61,494 nt of DNA from Ruminococcus sp. (GTDB taxonomy: Bacteria > Bacillota > Clostridia > Lachnospirales > Lachnospiraceae). The position numbers and the translations under genes were made by a program. A model generated the notes under the pieces. It was not told the origin of the DNA and did not search any database. It saw only the letters and a program-made list of their open reading frames with translations. The stretch lies in the NCBI GenBank assembly GCA_023663085.1, contig JAMPIB010000014.1, positions 1-61,494 on the forward strand, in the 5' to 3' direction. Of the stretch, positions 16,106 to 25,132 are shown one piece after another (the first letter of the stretch is position 1; each line of letters begins with the position of its first letter).

Positions 16106-17254
16106 TCAGATCAAGGATTCATATAATTTTGTAATGTCTTCCACGCTTGTCTCTTTCGGATTGCCCGGTCTGCAGGCGTCATCATAAGCAGACTGCGCGA
16201 GGAACGGAATGTCTTCTTTCTTTACAATTTCTTTTAAGTCAGCCGGAATACCAACGTCTTTGGAAAGCTGTTTTACAGCGTCTACCGCTGCTTTCCGGTA
16301 CTCTTCCTGCGACATGTCATCAACACCCGAAACACCCATAGCGCGTGCGATCTCACGATATTTTTCTCCGGTAGCCTCCGCGTTATATTCCATAACGGTC
16401 GGCAGGATGATCGCATTGGCCACACCATGCGGCGTATCATAGAGCGCGCCGAGCGGATGCGCCATAGAATGCACGATACCGAGTCCTACATTGGAAAAGC
16501 CCATGCCCGCTACATACTGACCGAGCGCCATATCCGTTCTGCCTTCCGGTGTGTTGTCAACCGCACCCCGCAGCGAACGGGAAATGATCTCGATTGCTTT
16601 CAAATGGAACATATCGGACAGTTCCCATGCGCCCGCCGTGATATATCCTTCAATGGCATGTGTCAGAGCATCCATACCGGTTGCCGCCGTCAGTCCCTTA
16701 GGCATCGAAGCCATCATATCGGGATCGACAAAAGCCACGACCGGAATATCTTTCGGATCGACGCAGACCATCTTACGGCTCTTCGCCGCATCAGTGATTA
16801 CATAATTAATGGTTACTTCCGCCGCTGTTCCCGCAGTCGTCGGTACTGCAAAGATCGGCACGGATTTATTTTTTGTCGGCGCAACGCCCTCTAAACTTAC
16901 CACATCCGCAAAGTCGGGATTCTTAATGATGATACCGATCGCTTTTGCGGTATCCATGGAAGAACCGCCGCCGATCGCGATCAGGTAATCGGCTCCGGAT
17001 TTCTTGAATGCCTCTACACCCGTCTGTACGTTCTCGATCGTCGGATTGGGTTTGATATTGGAATATACCTCATAAGCCAGTCCCGCCTTATCCAGAACCT
17101 CCAGAACCTTCGCTGTCACACCGAATTTGATAAGATCGGGGTCAGAACATACAAAGGCTTTCTTAAATCCTCTTCCCTCCGCCTCGGTCGCAATCTCCTG
17201 AATCGCTCCCGCTCCGTGGTAAGATGTTTCGTTTAACACAAATCTGTTCGCCAT
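16106..17254 (-). CDS. fucO: Lactaldehyde reductase / iron-containing alcohol dehydrogenase
   Basis: Group III iron-dependent alcohol dehydrogenase of 382 residues, very close in sequence to E. coli FucO (MANRFVLNET start; SGADYLIAIGGGSSMDTAKAIG; VPTTAGTAAEVTINYVITD). It would reduce L-lactaldehyde to 1,2-propanediol with NADH, the end step of anaerobic fucose or rhamnose use. The dinucleotide loop is GGGS. The metal ligands lie in GMDALTHAIEGY (Asp and His) and HSMAHPLGALYDTPHG (two His). No fucose or rhamnose catabolic genes are adjacent, so the physiological aldehyde is inferred. It has its own promoter and terminator. Confidence 0.9.
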   Translation of the reverse strand: MANRFVLNETSYHGAGAIQEIATEAEGRGFKKAFVCSDPDLIKFGVTAKVLEVLDKAGLAYEVYSNIKPNPTIENVQTGVEAFKKSGADYLIAIGGGSSMDTAKAIGIIIKNPDFADVVSLEGVAPTKNKSVPIFAVPTTAGTAAEVTINYVITDAAKSRKMVCVDPKDIPVVAFVDPDMMASMPKGLTAATGMDALTHAIEGYITAGAWELSDMFHLKAIEIISRSLRGAVDNTPEGRTDMALGQYVAGMGFSNVGLGIVHSMAHPLGALYDTPHGVANAIILPTVMEYNAEATGEKYREIARAMGVSGVDDMSQEEYRKAAVDAVKQLSKDVGIPADLKEIVKKEDIPFLAQSAYDDACRPGNPKETSVEDITKLYESLI

Positions 17255-17293
17255 GCTGCATCTCTCCTTTACTTTTTATTTTATTCTGTAATT

Positions 17294-17322
17294 ATTATAC
17301 ATGGAATTATTTGTCTGGTAAA
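17294..17322 (-). promoter_or_regulatory. Likely promoter of fucO
   Basis: Minus strand TTTACC (17322-17317), 17 bases, then a perfect TATAAT (17299-17294), followed by AAAGGAGAGATGCAGC before the ATG. The -35 is a weak match. Confidence 0.5.
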
Positions 17323-17381
17323 GGTAGAGAATCGCGCAAAATTGTAATTAAATTAATAAAACGACAAATATCGTCAAATTT

Positions 17382-18341
17382 TCAGGCCCGCAGTCCCGAT
17401 TCGATCTCCTCCGCAGACGGCATCACCCGCAGCGCGCCTTTTTTCGTTGTTACCAGCGACGCTGCGCAGTTTGCAAAAAGAAGCATTTCTTTTAAGTCGT
17501 CTTCTTTTAGTTCTTCCAGCCCATGCTCCAACAGATAATGCAGGACGCAGCCGCAGAAAGTATCGCCGGCACCTGTCGTTTCCACCGTATCTTTTCTGAT
17601 AAAAGGCGCCGCCTCCACAATTTTTTCCCGATAATAAGCACGGCTCCCCTCTTTTCCCATAGATACCAGTATCAACGGTATATCGTATCTTTCCCGTAAC
17701 CAGTCCACGCCCTCCGTATAATCCTGCTTACCGGACAGCCACTGTATCTCGTTATCCGATATTTTTAATACCTTGCAATAATCAAGCCCGTAAAGGACCT
17801 GCTCTCTTGCTTCTTTTTCACTCCTCCAGAGCGGAAACCGCAGATTCGGGTCAAAAGAGATCAGGCATCCCGCGTCTTTGGCGATATCCAGCGCTTTTCT
17901 GGTCGCCCTGCGGACGCCTTCGTGCGTCATCGACAACGTCCCGAAATGAAATATCCGGGAATGCCGGATCAGTTCCTCCGGAATCTCCTCCTCCGTCAGC
18001 ATCATATCCGCGCCGGGATTGCGGTAGAAAGAAAAATCTCTGTCGCCGTCCGCCAGCATGTGCACCATGGCCAGCGTCGTATGCACCTCTTCATCCATCC
18101 GCAGGTATTCAGCACAGATACCGACTTCCTCGATCGCCGCCTTTAATTGCGTGCCAAAAAAATCTTTACCCACTTTGCCGATAAAGGCCGTCTTATGTCC
18201 GAGTTTCGTCAGCATGGCCAGAACATTGCAGGGCGCGCCGCCGGGATTGGCTTCAAACAAAGGATTCCCCTGCCCGCTCATGCCGTTCTGTGTAAAATCT
18301 ATCAAAAGTTCGCCCAGCGCTGTCACATCAACCTTTTGCAT
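17382..18341 (-). CDS. scrK: Fructokinase (PfkB/ribokinase family)
   Basis: Phosphorylates fructose released by the neighbouring GH32 enzyme. It is a PfkB kinase of 319 residues: N-terminal VTALGELLIDFTQNG, NPGGAPCNVLAMLTKLG (sugar contact), the first PfkB signature GKVGKDFFG, and the second signature ETTGAGDTFCGCVLHYLL, with GAGD as anion hole and catalytic Asp. ATG at 18341 is chosen because GGAG lies 7 bases upstream; the frame extends to 18398 through repeat DNA. It is the last gene of the fructan operon, 108 bases after GH32. The symbol is assigned by context and family; other hexokinase-type specificities are possible. Confidence 0.87.
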   Translation of the reverse strand: MQKVDVTALGELLIDFTQNGMSGQGNPLFEANPGGAPCNVLAMLTKLGHKTAFIGKVGKDFFGTQLKAAIEEVGICAEYLRMDEEVHTTLAMVHMLADGDRDFSFYRNPGADMMLTEEEIPEELIRHSRIFHFGTLSMTHEGVRRATRKALDIAKDAGCLISFDPNLRFPLWRSEKEAREQVLYGLDYCKVLKISDNEIQWLSGKQDYTEGVDWLRERYDIPLILVSMGKEGSRAYYREKIVEAAPFIRKDTVETTGAGDTFCGCVLHYLLEHGLEELKEDDLKEMLLFANCAASLVTTKKGALRVMPSAEEIESGLRA

Positions 18342-18366
18342 ATCCGCTCTCCTTCTCTCACTCCTG

Positions 18367-18441
18367 ATTCCTGTATATCCTAATTCCCGTATATCCATAT
18401 TCCAATTCCCGTATATCCATATTCTAATTCCTGTATATCCA
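18367..18441 (-). repeat. Four-unit tandem repeat between GH32 and fructokinase genes
   Basis: Units beginning ATTCCYGTATATCC start at 18367, 18383, 18405 and 18427 (spacing 16, 22, 22). They fill most of the spacer between the GH32 stop and the fructokinase start. No hairpin with a T run is evident. Confidence 0.85.
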
Positions 18442-18449
18442 GACTCCCT

Positions 18450-19937
18450 CTAAATACGCAGTTCATATTTCACAACATCCATGGTTACCGTCCCATCGGC
18501 AAAAAAGGATATCCCCTCGGCCGAAAGGTCGGTATACATCGTCGCCGAAAGCACATACTCACCATCGTTGACAAATACTTCGGCGCTGAAATGATCTAAA
18601 ATAACTCTGAGTTTTATCCTGCCCTCCTGATTCGGCACGAGACAGCGGCGCTGATGGATAATGGCGCGTCTGGAACCCGAAAACTTTCTGTCCACCTTTA
18701 AGATGGATTCGTAGGGCCGGAAACTTATGGACGTCTGATAGGTATCATCCTGCGCGAAACGCAGGGCAAACTTCCGATAGATTTCTTTTTCATCCCCCGG
18801 ACGCAGCGTCAGTTCCATATCCACCTTCCTGCCGCGGATGCCTTCCAGTCTGATGATATCCGAAAAAGTAACGTTCTCATATCTTACCTCTTCCCCGCGC
18901 AGGCTGTCCAGTTCTCTGATCGGCCGCTGGATGAGCCTGCCATCTTTTATGGAAAGTTCTCTCGGCAGGCTCATCTGCCCGAACCATGCCTGCTCCGTGG
19001 CATGCAGGTTACAGGTATCCCAGTTCTGCATCCAGCCGATCATGATCCTTCTGCCGTCGGGTGTTTCCAGCGTCTGCGGCGCATAGAAATCTATCCCGTA
19101 ATCGATGGACTGGTCGTACTCTTCCGTAAACGTATCCGTCGCCTCATCATAAATCCCCGTCAGAGCAAGCGTCCCGTTTCCGTTATGATATTCAAATCCC
19201 CGCGGGAGCATATCCTGCGGACTGGTGATCAGCACCCCTTTTCCGTCCAGGGTAAAGAAATCCGGGCATTCCCACATTTTCCCGAAACGCCCCATATTGG
19301 CTTTTAAAATTTTCTCATAATTCCAATGGAGTCCATCCACAGAAGCATATAGCAGGATGCGTCCGTCTCCTTCTTCGGTGCAGTTTCCTACCACCAGCCG
19401 GTATGTACCATCCGCTTTTTTCCATATTTTCGGGTCGCGGAAATCATATTTACTGCCATTTTCCGGCAGGTCTTCTTTTTTGATCACCGGATTGCCCGCA
19501 TACTTCTCATAATCGCTGCCATCTCCTATGGCGATGCACTGTGTCTGGATATCGCGCAGGCTCCCATCCGGCTGCGTCTCTTTGGAAACGCCCGTATACA
19601 CCAGCAGATGCCTGCCATCCGGCAGCGTCAGCGCGCTCCCGGAAAAACAGCCGTCTCTGTCATAATCCGTATCCGGCGCCAAAGCCGCCGGACGATATTC
19701 CCAGTGCAGGAGGTCTTTGCTTACAGCATGCCCCCAATGCATCGGTCCCCAATGGGAATCATAAGGATGATACTGATAAAAAAGATGATATTCGCCGTGA
19801 TAAAACGAAAAACCGTTGGGATCATTCATCCAGCCGACACGGGAAGATAAATGAAACCCCGGTCTCTGTTCCGCCTCGATCTTTTTTTCCATTGTTTCTT
19901 CATATTTTCTCGCATCCCGCAATGTCTGACTTGTCAT
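18450..19937 (-). CDS. GH32 beta-fructosidase (sucrose or sucrose-6-phosphate hydrolase)
   Basis: Hydrolyses beta-fructosyl bonds in sucrose or short fructans. The 495-residue protein has no signal peptide, so it acts inside the cell. The GH32 five-blade propeller carries all three acidic residues: WMNDPNG (nucleophile D39), FRDPK (D168, transition-state stabiliser) and WECPDFF (acid/base E223). A C-terminal beta-sandwich follows from about residue 350. AGGAGG precedes the ATG at 19937. As the transporter here is ABC type and not a PTS, the substrate probably enters unphosphorylated, so sucrose or a fructo-oligosaccharide is favoured over sucrose-6-phosphate. Confidence 0.93.
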   Translation of the reverse strand: MTSQTLRDARKYEETMEKKIEAEQRPGFHLSSRVGWMNDPNGFSFYHGEYHLFYQYHPYDSHWGPMHWGHAVSKDLLHWEYRPAALAPDTDYDRDGCFSGSALTLPDGRHLLVYTGVSKETQPDGSLRDIQTQCIAIGDGSDYEKYAGNPVIKKEDLPENGSKYDFRDPKIWKKADGTYRLVVGNCTEEGDGRILLYASVDGLHWNYEKILKANMGRFGKMWECPDFFTLDGKGVLITSPQDMLPRGFEYHNGNGTLALTGIYDEATDTFTEEYDQSIDYGIDFYAPQTLETPDGRRIMIGWMQNWDTCNLHATEQAWFGQMSLPRELSIKDGRLIQRPIRELDSLRGEEVRYENVTFSDIIRLEGIRGRKVDMELTLRPGDEKEIYRKFALRFAQDDTYQTSISFRPYESILKVDRKFSGSRRAIIHQRRCLVPNQEGRIKLRVILDHFSAEVFVNDGEYVLSATMYTDLSAEGISFFADGTVTMDVVKYELRI

Positions 19938-20001
19938 AGCAGCCTCCTGTCCCGATAACCTTCTTTATGATTTTTTCTTCGTACAGCACATTCCTGTCAT
20001 G

Positions 20002-21672
20002 CTATTCGGCGCTTTCGGCACCGGAATAGCGGTCGTATGCCGCCTGATAGACTTCCAGTAATTTATCCATACCGCATTTTTTCTCTAATGTCTCGATATA
20101 GGCCGCCCATTCTGCATCTGTCGGGCCTCCTTCTTTGAGCCACAGACCTTCATTTTCCGATACGGTACTCTCAAAATTCGCCTTGTACCAGTCGATCGTA
20201 TCCAGCTCTCTTCCTGTATAAACACAGTCTACAGGATAGGTTGTCGTACTGTCAACATAAGGCATCCAATAGTCATATAAGTCCGTCAGCCTCTCGATCG
20301 CACGGTCTTCCATCTTGAATGTCGAACTGTAATAATCGCTGAGGATCAGCTTCGGCCCCCACACTTCCTGCTCGCCTTTTAATTCGCCGGAACTTTTACC
20401 GTATTTCTCCTGGCTTTCTTCATCCGTGATGCTGAGCCATACGCCGTTTTCATCCTTCTGCGTAAAATATACGTCGATCGGGCCGTATTGTAACTGCATA
20501 ACGATTTCCGGGTCATACCACATATCAAAGAATTTCAAAAGATTAGCCGGGCTCTTACACGATCTGGTGATACAAAGGCTGCCGCTGTTGATGCCGCCTC
20601 CGGTACGCACCGTGACATTATGTGTGCCATCAGGGCCATCCAGGATTGGCAGGAAGACATAATCGTCCGCATAATCCCCCATAACTTCCTCGATATACCA
20701 CCATGTCGTCACGCCCACATACCCCTGCGAGCATTTGGAAATCAGCTGCGTATCCGACTGGCTGAACATCTCGATATCCATCAAACCTTCCGCATACCAG
20801 TCATGGAAATAAGTAATGGCGTCACGATAGGCATCTGTTGTACAGATGAATTCGACCGTTCCATCATCGCGCAGCACCAGATCGTTGCAGACATCGTTGG
20901 GCCAGTTCGTAAAACCGAATCCCGCATAGAAAATGTTCTGTCCCCAGCACCACTGGTCAAATCCCGTACTCATGGGAATCGTGCTGCCCGGCGCGTTGCC
21001 GTAATACGTCGCGCTCATATCATTATCTTGAAAGGCTTTTAAGGCTGTATGCAGTTCATCCAGTGTCGTCGGCACTTCCAGTCCCAATTCATCAAGCCAC
21101 GCTTTATTGATCATGGAAAACTGCGGGATCGTATAGATACTGTAATCATCCTCTTTCCCGATACCGGCCGTTCCCATACGTTCTCCCGCCGGAAGGCCGT
21201 AGATATAACCGTCATCCATGGTAATCGCGCTGCGGATATCCGGATTTTCTTCCAGAATCTTACACAGATTGGGCATATACTCTTCCGTCAGATAAGGCGT
21301 CAGGTCAATAAACGTGCCATCGTCCCCATAACGCGAGATATCATAATTGTTAAAACCAACGCCCAGAAAAGCATCCGGCAGTTCCCCGCCTGCGATACGG
21401 ATATTGACCTGCTCTCCCAGCGAATCGCTCATGCAGGTCCAGTTAATCTTGATCTGTGCATCTTCCTGAAGCTGATTCAAAACGACATTACTGTCATATC
21501 CTTTACTTAATGCGCTCATGCCGCCCATAATGGAAAATTCTGTCTGTGATCTGTCCGTGTTGGCAGTCCCTTTTACCTCATATGACTCCCCGTTCCCGCA
21601 GCCGGATACAGACAGGGCCAGACCCGCTCCGAGCATACAGAATATTACTTTTTTATATAAACTGTTTTTCAT
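20002..21672 (-). CDS. Sugar ABC transporter substrate-binding lipoprotein (LplA/YtcQ type)
   Basis: A 556-residue family 1 extracellular binding protein. The signal peptide is MKNSLYKKVIFCMLGAGLALSVSGC with lipobox VSGC, giving a lipid-anchored cysteine. The mature part shows the long binding-protein fold with EFSIMGGMSALSKGY near the start and repeated aromatic-rich stretches suited to oligosaccharide binding (MSTGFDQWCWGQN, FTNWPNDVC). It sits directly after the two permease genes (20-base gap) and before GH32. It would deliver fructo-oligosaccharides to the permeases. Confidence 0.92.
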   Translation of the reverse strand: MKNSLYKKVIFCMLGAGLALSVSGCGNGESYEVKGTANTDRSQTEFSIMGGMSALSKGYDSNVVLNQLQEDAQIKINWTCMSDSLGEQVNIRIAGGELPDAFLGVGFNNYDISRYGDDGTFIDLTPYLTEEYMPNLCKILEENPDIRSAITMDDGYIYGLPAGERMGTAGIGKEDDYSIYTIPQFSMINKAWLDELGLEVPTTLDELHTALKAFQDNDMSATYYGNAPGSTIPMSTGFDQWCWGQNIFYAGFGFTNWPNDVCNDLVLRDDGTVEFICTTDAYRDAITYFHDWYAEGLMDIEMFSQSDTQLISKCSQGYVGVTTWWYIEEVMGDYADDYVFLPILDGPDGTHNVTVRTGGGINSGSLCITRSCKSPANLLKFFDMWYDPEIVMQLQYGPIDVYFTQKDENGVWLSITDEESQEKYGKSSGELKGEQEVWGPKLILSDYYSSTFKMEDRAIERLTDLYDYWMPYVDSTTTYPVDCVYTGRELDTIDWYKANFESTVSENEGLWLKEGGPTDAEWAAYIETLEKKCGMDKLLEVYQAAYDRYSGAESAE

Positions 21673-21692
21673 CGTCCTACTCCTTCCTGTTT

Positions 21693-22601
21693 TTATCCTT
21701 TCACCGCGCCTGCCATAAATCCTTTTTCAAAATATTTCTGAACAAACGGATAGATAATTAACATCGGCGCCGCCGCAACAATGATGGAAGAAAACTTGAT
21801 CATTTCCGTCAGTTTGTTCAGTTCCGCATAACCGCCGGATATGGTGCTTGCCTGACTGGCACTGGCGGAACTCTTGATGAGGATATTACGCAGTACGAGC
21901 GAAAGCGGAGCTCTCTCTGTTCCCGGCAGATAGATCATGGCTGTAAACCAGTCATTCCAGTAGGCTACCATACTGAATACTACCATGACCGCCATAATGG
22001 AACGGCTGAGTGGTACTACAATTTTTAAGAATGTCGTCCACTGAGAAGCGCCATCTATTTCGGCCGCCTCGATCATTTCCTTCGGGATACTGTTTTCAAA
22101 AAAGTTTCTTACGATTATCATATTGCCGACTGCCACGCCGCCCGGAAGGAAAAGGGCCCACATGTTATTGATCAGTCCCGTCTGTTTTACAACCAGATAG
22201 GTAGGAACCAGGCCGCCGCCAAAATACATGGTAATGATAAAAAAGATACTGAATGCTTTTCTTCCCGGCAGACCTTTTACACTGAGCGGATACGCCGTCA
22301 GATAAAGTACCACGACTGAAAAGATGGTACCGATCACCGTATATTTGATACTGTTCCAATACCCGGTCAGGATGCTGGGATCGGCAAAGACCGCTTTATA
22401 ACCTTCCAGCGTGAACCCGCTCGGCAAAAGAAACGTCTTCCCCGCATATACATCATAAGGATCAGACACGGAGGCGATCAGTACATAATATAAAGGATAA
22501 GCCACTATAAAAAGAACAAGGGCACAAATTATGATCAAAACGATATCACTTGATTTTTCGGAAAAACCTGTCGTCTTTCCTGTTTTTGCATTCGCACTCA
22601 T
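21693..22601 (-). CDS. Carbohydrate ABC transporter permease (MalG/LplC type)
   Basis: CUT1-type inner-membrane permease of 302 residues with six predicted helices. The cytosolic EAA loop that meets the ATPase reads EAAEIDGASQWTTFLKIVVPLS. It ends PFVQKYFEKGFMAGAVKG, the typical MalG-family end. It is the second permease of a heterodimer with the 22612 gene, and lies 10 bases after it. No ATPase gene is present in the operon, which is common for this subfamily; a shared MsiK-like ATPase encoded elsewhere probably serves it. Confidence 0.94.
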   Translation of the reverse strand: MSANAKTGKTTGFSEKSSDIVLIIICALVLFIVAYPLYYVLIASVSDPYDVYAGKTFLLPSGFTLEGYKAVFADPSILTGYWNSIKYTVIGTIFSVVVLYLTAYPLSVKGLPGRKAFSIFFIITMYFGGGLVPTYLVVKQTGLINNMWALFLPGGVAVGNMIIVRNFFENSIPKEMIEAAEIDGASQWTTFLKIVVPLSRSIMAVMVVFSMVAYWNDWFTAMIYLPGTERAPLSLVLRNILIKSSASASQASTISGGYAELNKLTEMIKFSSIIVAAAPMLIIYPFVQKYFEKGFMAGAVKG

Positions 22602-22611
22602 ACCGCACCTC

Positions 22612-23559
22612 CTATATAAAGCTGGTTTCTTCAGACAGTTTGCCCGCTATCTTATTTACCACGATCAACAAGATGATATTGACTGCCGTGTTAAAGAGGC
22701 CGACTGCTGTAGAATAACTGTATTTGGCATTTTCAATACCCTGCTGGTATACATAAACGGCGATCACATCACTCGTCGCTTTATTTAAGTCTGTCTGCAA
22801 AAGCCATACTTTTTCAAACCCGACATTCATCAGACCGCCCGCGCTCATGATCAGGTTAAGTACCATAATGGAACGCAGCTCCGGAATGTCAATGTGGATG
22901 ATTCTCTGGAACAGGGAGGCACCGTCAACTTTGGCCGCCTCATAAAGCGAGGTGTCAATATTACTCAAAGTAGCCATATAAACGATAATACCCCAGCCTG
23001 CATCCTGCCAGATACCCGAAGCGATATAAATTGTCCGGAAAGCCGATGACTCTGTCAGAAAATCTATGGACGTTCCGGCGATCAGGTTGATCAATCCGCC
23101 CGAAGGACTCAAAAAAATACGGATCATACCGCAGATGACCATCGTGGAGATAAAGTGCGGCGCATACAGTATTGTCTGCGTAGTCCTTTTAAACCGCGGA
23201 AATCTTAACTGGTTGAGCATCAAAGCCAGAATGATCGGGATTGGAAATCCCCACAACAGGCTGTAAAAACTGAGCAGTATTGTGTTCTTGATCATCCGGG
23301 CGCAGGTCGGTGCGGTAAAAAATCTCTCAAACCACTCCAGACCAATCCATTCACTCCCAAACATACCGCGGCTCGCCTTATAATCCCTGAATGCGATCTG
23401 GATACCGTACATCGGTATGTATTTATAGATCACGGTCAATACCACAGGAACAAGAAGCATTGCATATAGCTGCCAGTTATCGCGTATGCGCTTTCCGAGT
23501 GTCTTTCCCCCTCCCGGCATGGCAAGCGGCCCGGCAGCTGCCGACATATTTCTTTTCAT
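22612..23559 (-). CDS. Carbohydrate ABC transporter permease (MalF/LplB type)
   Basis: CUT1-type permease of 315 residues with six helices; the EAA loop reads YEAAKVDGASLFQRIIHIDIP. The start region contains the IPMYGIQIAFRDYKASRG motif common to LplB-type permeases. It is the first gene of the fructan operon and is transcribed divergently from the lacI gene, with the shared 514-base control region upstream. The ATG is preceded by AAAGGAGAGG. Confidence 0.94.
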   Translation of the reverse strand: MKRNMSAAAGPLAMPGGGKTLGKRIRDNWQLYAMLLVPVVLTVIYKYIPMYGIQIAFRDYKASRGMFGSEWIGLEWFERFFTAPTCARMIKNTILLSFYSLLWGFPIPIILALMLNQLRFPRFKRTTQTILYAPHFISTMVICGMIRIFLSPSGGLINLIAGTSIDFLTESSAFRTIYIASGIWQDAGWGIIVYMATLSNIDTSLYEAAKVDGASLFQRIIHIDIPELRSIMVLNLIMSAGGLMNVGFEKVWLLQTDLNKATSDVIAVYVYQQGIENAKYSYSTAVGLFNTAVNIILLIVVNKIAGKLSEETSFI

Positions 23560-24073
23560 ATCCTCTCTCCTTTCTTGTTGTCAGATAGTCGGTTTACATA
23601 ACTCACATCTTATTCATGAAATTTCACGGCACTTCTTTTTTTGTTTCTTTTAACCTTTCACATCGCGCGCTTTATTTTGTGAAACGTTATATATTTATTT
23701 CTATTACAAGATAACACTTTCTGTGTATAGAGTCAACATTTTGCCTACTATTTTCTTTTTACTTTGCGAAGTTTCGGCTATATTACACAATTTTCATTCT
23801 TTATTTTTGTCTATTTTTTTGTTCTAATTTCATGTAACGTTTCATATAATTATTTTCTATCACTACTTTACAAAGGAATATAATTCGCTTATAATATCTT
23901 TAAAAGCTGCATTTTATCTCTCAGCAACAAAAATCCTTTGTATTATATAACTTATATTTCATGAAATAACCACATTTATACATGAAACGTTCTCTAATAT
24001 AAAAGTTCCGCCAACTATACAATTTTCGTTAATTTCCTAAAATATATGATGAGAAAGGAGCATTTATTTCCCT
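23560..24073. promoter_or_regulatory. Divergent control region with three LacI-type operators
   Basis: This 514-base AT-rich region between the fructan operon and lacI has no gene. It contains three sites with the core AACGTT: TGAAACGTTATA (23680-23691), TGTAACGTTTCA (23833-23844) and TGAAACGTTCTC (23983-23994). A central CpG inside an A/T-flanked inverted repeat is the usual LacI-family operator form. Additional TTTCATGAAA palindromes lie at 23956-23967 and, partly, 23613-23626. Binding by the adjacent LacI protein is inferred. Confidence 0.7.
23822..23850 (+). promoter_or_regulatory. Likely lacI promoter with operator in the spacer
   Basis: Plus strand TTCTAA (23822-23827), 17 bases, TATAAT (23845-23850). 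The second AACGTT operator (23833-23844) fills the spacer, so bound repressor would block RNA polymerase. The -35 match is weak. Confidence 0.5.
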
Positions 24074-25132
24074 ATGAAAAAAGAAAATCCTGTCCCCACC
24101 ATGAAAGACGTCGCCAGAGAAGCTAACGTTGCCTTAGGCACCGTATCCAAAGTCGTAAACGGCCTGCACGTAGGCGAGGCTTACCGGATACGCGTGGAAG
24201 AGGCCATAAAGAAACTGAATTATCAGGTCAACAGCTATGCGCAGGGGCTGAAAGCCAATAAGACCTATACCGTTGCCCTGCTCATCCCCAATACGAAAGA
24301 GCCTTTTTATGCAACTCTTACTTATTATATCAATCTGGCTCTTTTAAAACGGAAATACCGCATGCTGCTCTGCTCTACCGATTTTGATATGGGACTGGAG
24401 CAGGAATATCTGACTATGGTACAACAGAATAAAGTAGACGGCATCATCGGCCTGACCTATAATCCCAACCTTATCCTCGAAGAGAACATTCCCTTTGTGG
24501 CCATAGACCGCACGATTGCCTCCGGGATCCCCTGCGTGGCCTGCGATAATTTTGCCGGCGGTCAGCTCGCCGCCGAGAAACTCTCCGACCTTGGCTGTAA
24601 GAACGTCGCTTTCCTGCGGATCGGTTCTTCTTTATCCAACGAACCGAATAAACGCAAAGCCGGATTTGAAAACGGCTGTCTTTCCCGCGGCCTTACCTAT
24701 GAAATGAAGATACTGAATGACGGCGCCCCATATGAAGAGTTTGAAAACTTCCTGGCGGAGCATATCAGCAAGGGAAAACTGTCTTTTGACGGCATTTTCT
24801 GTGTCACGGATAAACTTGCCTATTCGATTGTCGGCACTTTGCGCAAACTTGGACAGAAAGTGCCGGAAGACGTGCAGGTGATAGGTTTTGACGGCGTAAG
24901 ACAGTTTGGAGAAAAAGACTATGTCTGTTCCACGATCGTACAGCCCCTCCCGGATATCGCCGAAATGTGCGTCAATCTTCTTTTGCAGGAAAATACGTCG
25001 CTCAAACCGCCCCTTATCTGCCTTCCTGTTTCCTATGCATACGGCGGCACCACACGGGAATCCGCAGACGGGCCAAAGACCCCGCCGCAGCAGTCGCAGA
25101 TTCTGCCGCGGGAACAAGGAGACTTGTCATGA
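24074..25132 (+). CDS. LacI family transcriptional regulator of the fructan locus
   Basis: A 352-residue repressor. The N-terminal helix-turn-helix and hinge are clear: TMKDVAREANVALGTVSKVVNG, then AIKKLNYQVNSYAQGLK. A periplasmic-binding-protein-like sensor domain follows (YTVALLIPNTKEPFYATL; VDGIIGLTYN; DDVQ-like VPEDVQVIGFDG). It probably represses the divergent transporter-GH32-fructokinase operon and itself through the AACGTT operators until a fructose-containing sugar binds. Its stop overlaps the next start (ATGA), so it is co-translated with the anchored protein gene downstream. Confidence 0.92.
   Translation: MKKENPVPTMKDVAREANVALGTVSKVVNGLHVGEAYRIRVEEAIKKLNYQVNSYAQGLKANKTYTVALLIPNTKEPFYATLTYYINLALLKRKYRMLLCSTDFDMGLEQEYLTMVQQNKVDGIIGLTYNPNLILEENIPFVAIDRTIASGIPCVACDNFAGGQLAAEKLSDLGCKNVAFLRIGSSLSNEPNKRKAGFENGCLSRGLTYEMKILNDGAPYEEFENFLAEHISKGKLSFDGIFCVTDKLAYSIVGTLRKLGQKVPEDVQVIGFDGVRQFGEKDYVCSTIVQPLPDIAEMCVNLLLQENTSLKPPLICLPVSYAYGGTTRESADGPKTPPQQSQILPREQGDLS

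Noticed and set aside
17355-17381. Strong terminator after fructokinase
   Set aside because: Only a short hairpin (ACGA/TCGT) followed by TTTTATTAA is visible. It is too weak to list as a terminator.
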